Shown: positions 63,712-64,000 of the stretch, piece after piece | Numbering within the stretch: the stretch's first letter is position 1 | How the letters are laid out: each line of letters opens with the position of its first letter | Origin: Hoplostethus atlanticus | Lineage: Eukaryota; Chordata; Actinopteri; Trachichthyiformes; Trachichthyidae | DNA: 64,000 nucleotides | Assembly (NCBI GenBank): GCA_034670405.1 | Contig: JAXDDX010000035.1 | Coordinates: 3,605,001-3,669,000, forward strand | Direction of reading: 5' to 3' | Position numbers and translations under genes: made by a program | The notes under the pieces: model-generated | What the model was told of the DNA's origin: nothing | Seen by the model: the letters and a program-made list of their open reading frames with translations, nothing else | Database searches by the model: none

Positions 63712-63737
63712 AATCTGATAAAGAAAACACATAGTTG

Positions 63738-64000
63738 TTTTGGCCTTCCGTCCACACTACACCGGTGTTTTCGACCCCTGAAAACAAAGCTTTCCCAAGA
63801 CGCTCTCCCAAGTGGATACATTAAAACGCCGACCTTGCAGTGTCATACGGCGAAAACGGAGACATTTGGAAACCATGACATTTTATTGTCATTTGACCCA
63901 GGCGTCAGTGGCCGCTCCGAGTGGCCTGCACATGCCCGTGGAAGAAAGTATACATTTTTAGTGGTTTAGTGTGGGCGGAGAGCTTTTCGAAAACTCTACA
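63738..64000. repeat. Partial teleost DNA repeat (TTCCGTCCACACTA type), cut by the window end
   Basis: The start CCTTCCGTCCACACTACACC, followed by alternating GAAAACG and CGTTTT-like segments and a TTTAGTGTGGGCGGAGAGC stretch, is typical of a non-autonomous DNA element common in fish. The right end is only partly visible. Confidence 0.5.

Larger units (their letters stand above)
63108..64000 (+). other. aadacl4-like intron 1, 5' part
   Basis: No second exon is recognisable before the window ends. The sequence holds a palindromic MITE and the start of another teleost repeat, both listed separately. Confidence 0.6.

Noticed and set aside
1..64000. CRISPR arrays, operons, tRNA or rRNA genes
   Set aside because: None found; tandem repeats are microsatellites and tRNA-like segments are decayed SINE heads.

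Overview
The window looks like chromosomal DNA of a ray-finned (teleost) fish. It has split genes with GT/AG introns, long dinucleotide arrays, a GATA/GACA array, tRNA-derived SINEs, an L2-like LINE 3' fragment and several short inverted-repeat DNA elements. There are no operons, ribosome binding sites or prokaryotic gene packing. The species cannot be fixed from the sequence alone.

Three protein-coding genes are supported. (1) lrrc38-like, plus strand, two coding exons (10786-11413 and 22288-22535), 291 codons: a leucine-rich-repeat membrane protein of the BK-channel gamma-subunit family. (2) dhrs3, minus strand, six coding exons between 59753 and 52449, exactly 302 codons with clean splice sites: the short-chain dehydrogenase that reduces all-trans-retinal. 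(3) An aadacl3/aadacl4-like gene, plus strand, with only its first coding exon (62934-63107) inside the window: a membrane-anchored serine-hydrolase family member. Human 1p36 carries the same three families, with DHRS3 and AADACL4/AADACL3 as divergent neighbours, so the dhrs3/aadacl4 identities support each other. lrrc38 sits on the other side of dhrs3 from where I would expect it from the human order.

Layout: 1-10785 is gene-free, with microsatellites, one strong hairpin, a candidate MITE and, just before lrrc38, a C/T-rich leader. 11414-22287 is lrrc38 intron 1 and holds a tRNA-SINE, the GATA/GACA array, a LINE fragment and one long open stretch that could be a cryptic exon. 22536-52448 is about 30 kb without a recognisable gene. 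It contains a TA-flanked MITE, a TTAA-flanked piggyBac-like MITE, two 240-bp direct repeats 4.4 kb apart, a small minus-strand open frame with a signal-peptide-like start, and an isolated CpG-rich block at 42.1-42.6 kb preceded by a purine tract. 52449-59753 is dhrs3 with its introns. 59754-62933 is the shared head-to-head intergenic region of dhrs3 and the aadacl4-like gene, with a hAT-type element just upstream of the dhrs3 promoter region. The end of the window, in aadacl4 intron 1, holds two more teleost repeats.

The genes do not form one pathway. dhrs3 belongs to retinoid homeostasis and lrrc38 to modulation of potassium-channel gating. The aadacl4-like protein belongs to an ER-membrane hydrolase family of unknown substrate. 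I found no clear new biological system. The most useful leads are a possible truncated lrrc38 isoform made by intronic polyadenylation, the orphan CpG block, the minus-strand small open frame, and retinoic-acid-element-like motifs in dhrs3 intron 1.
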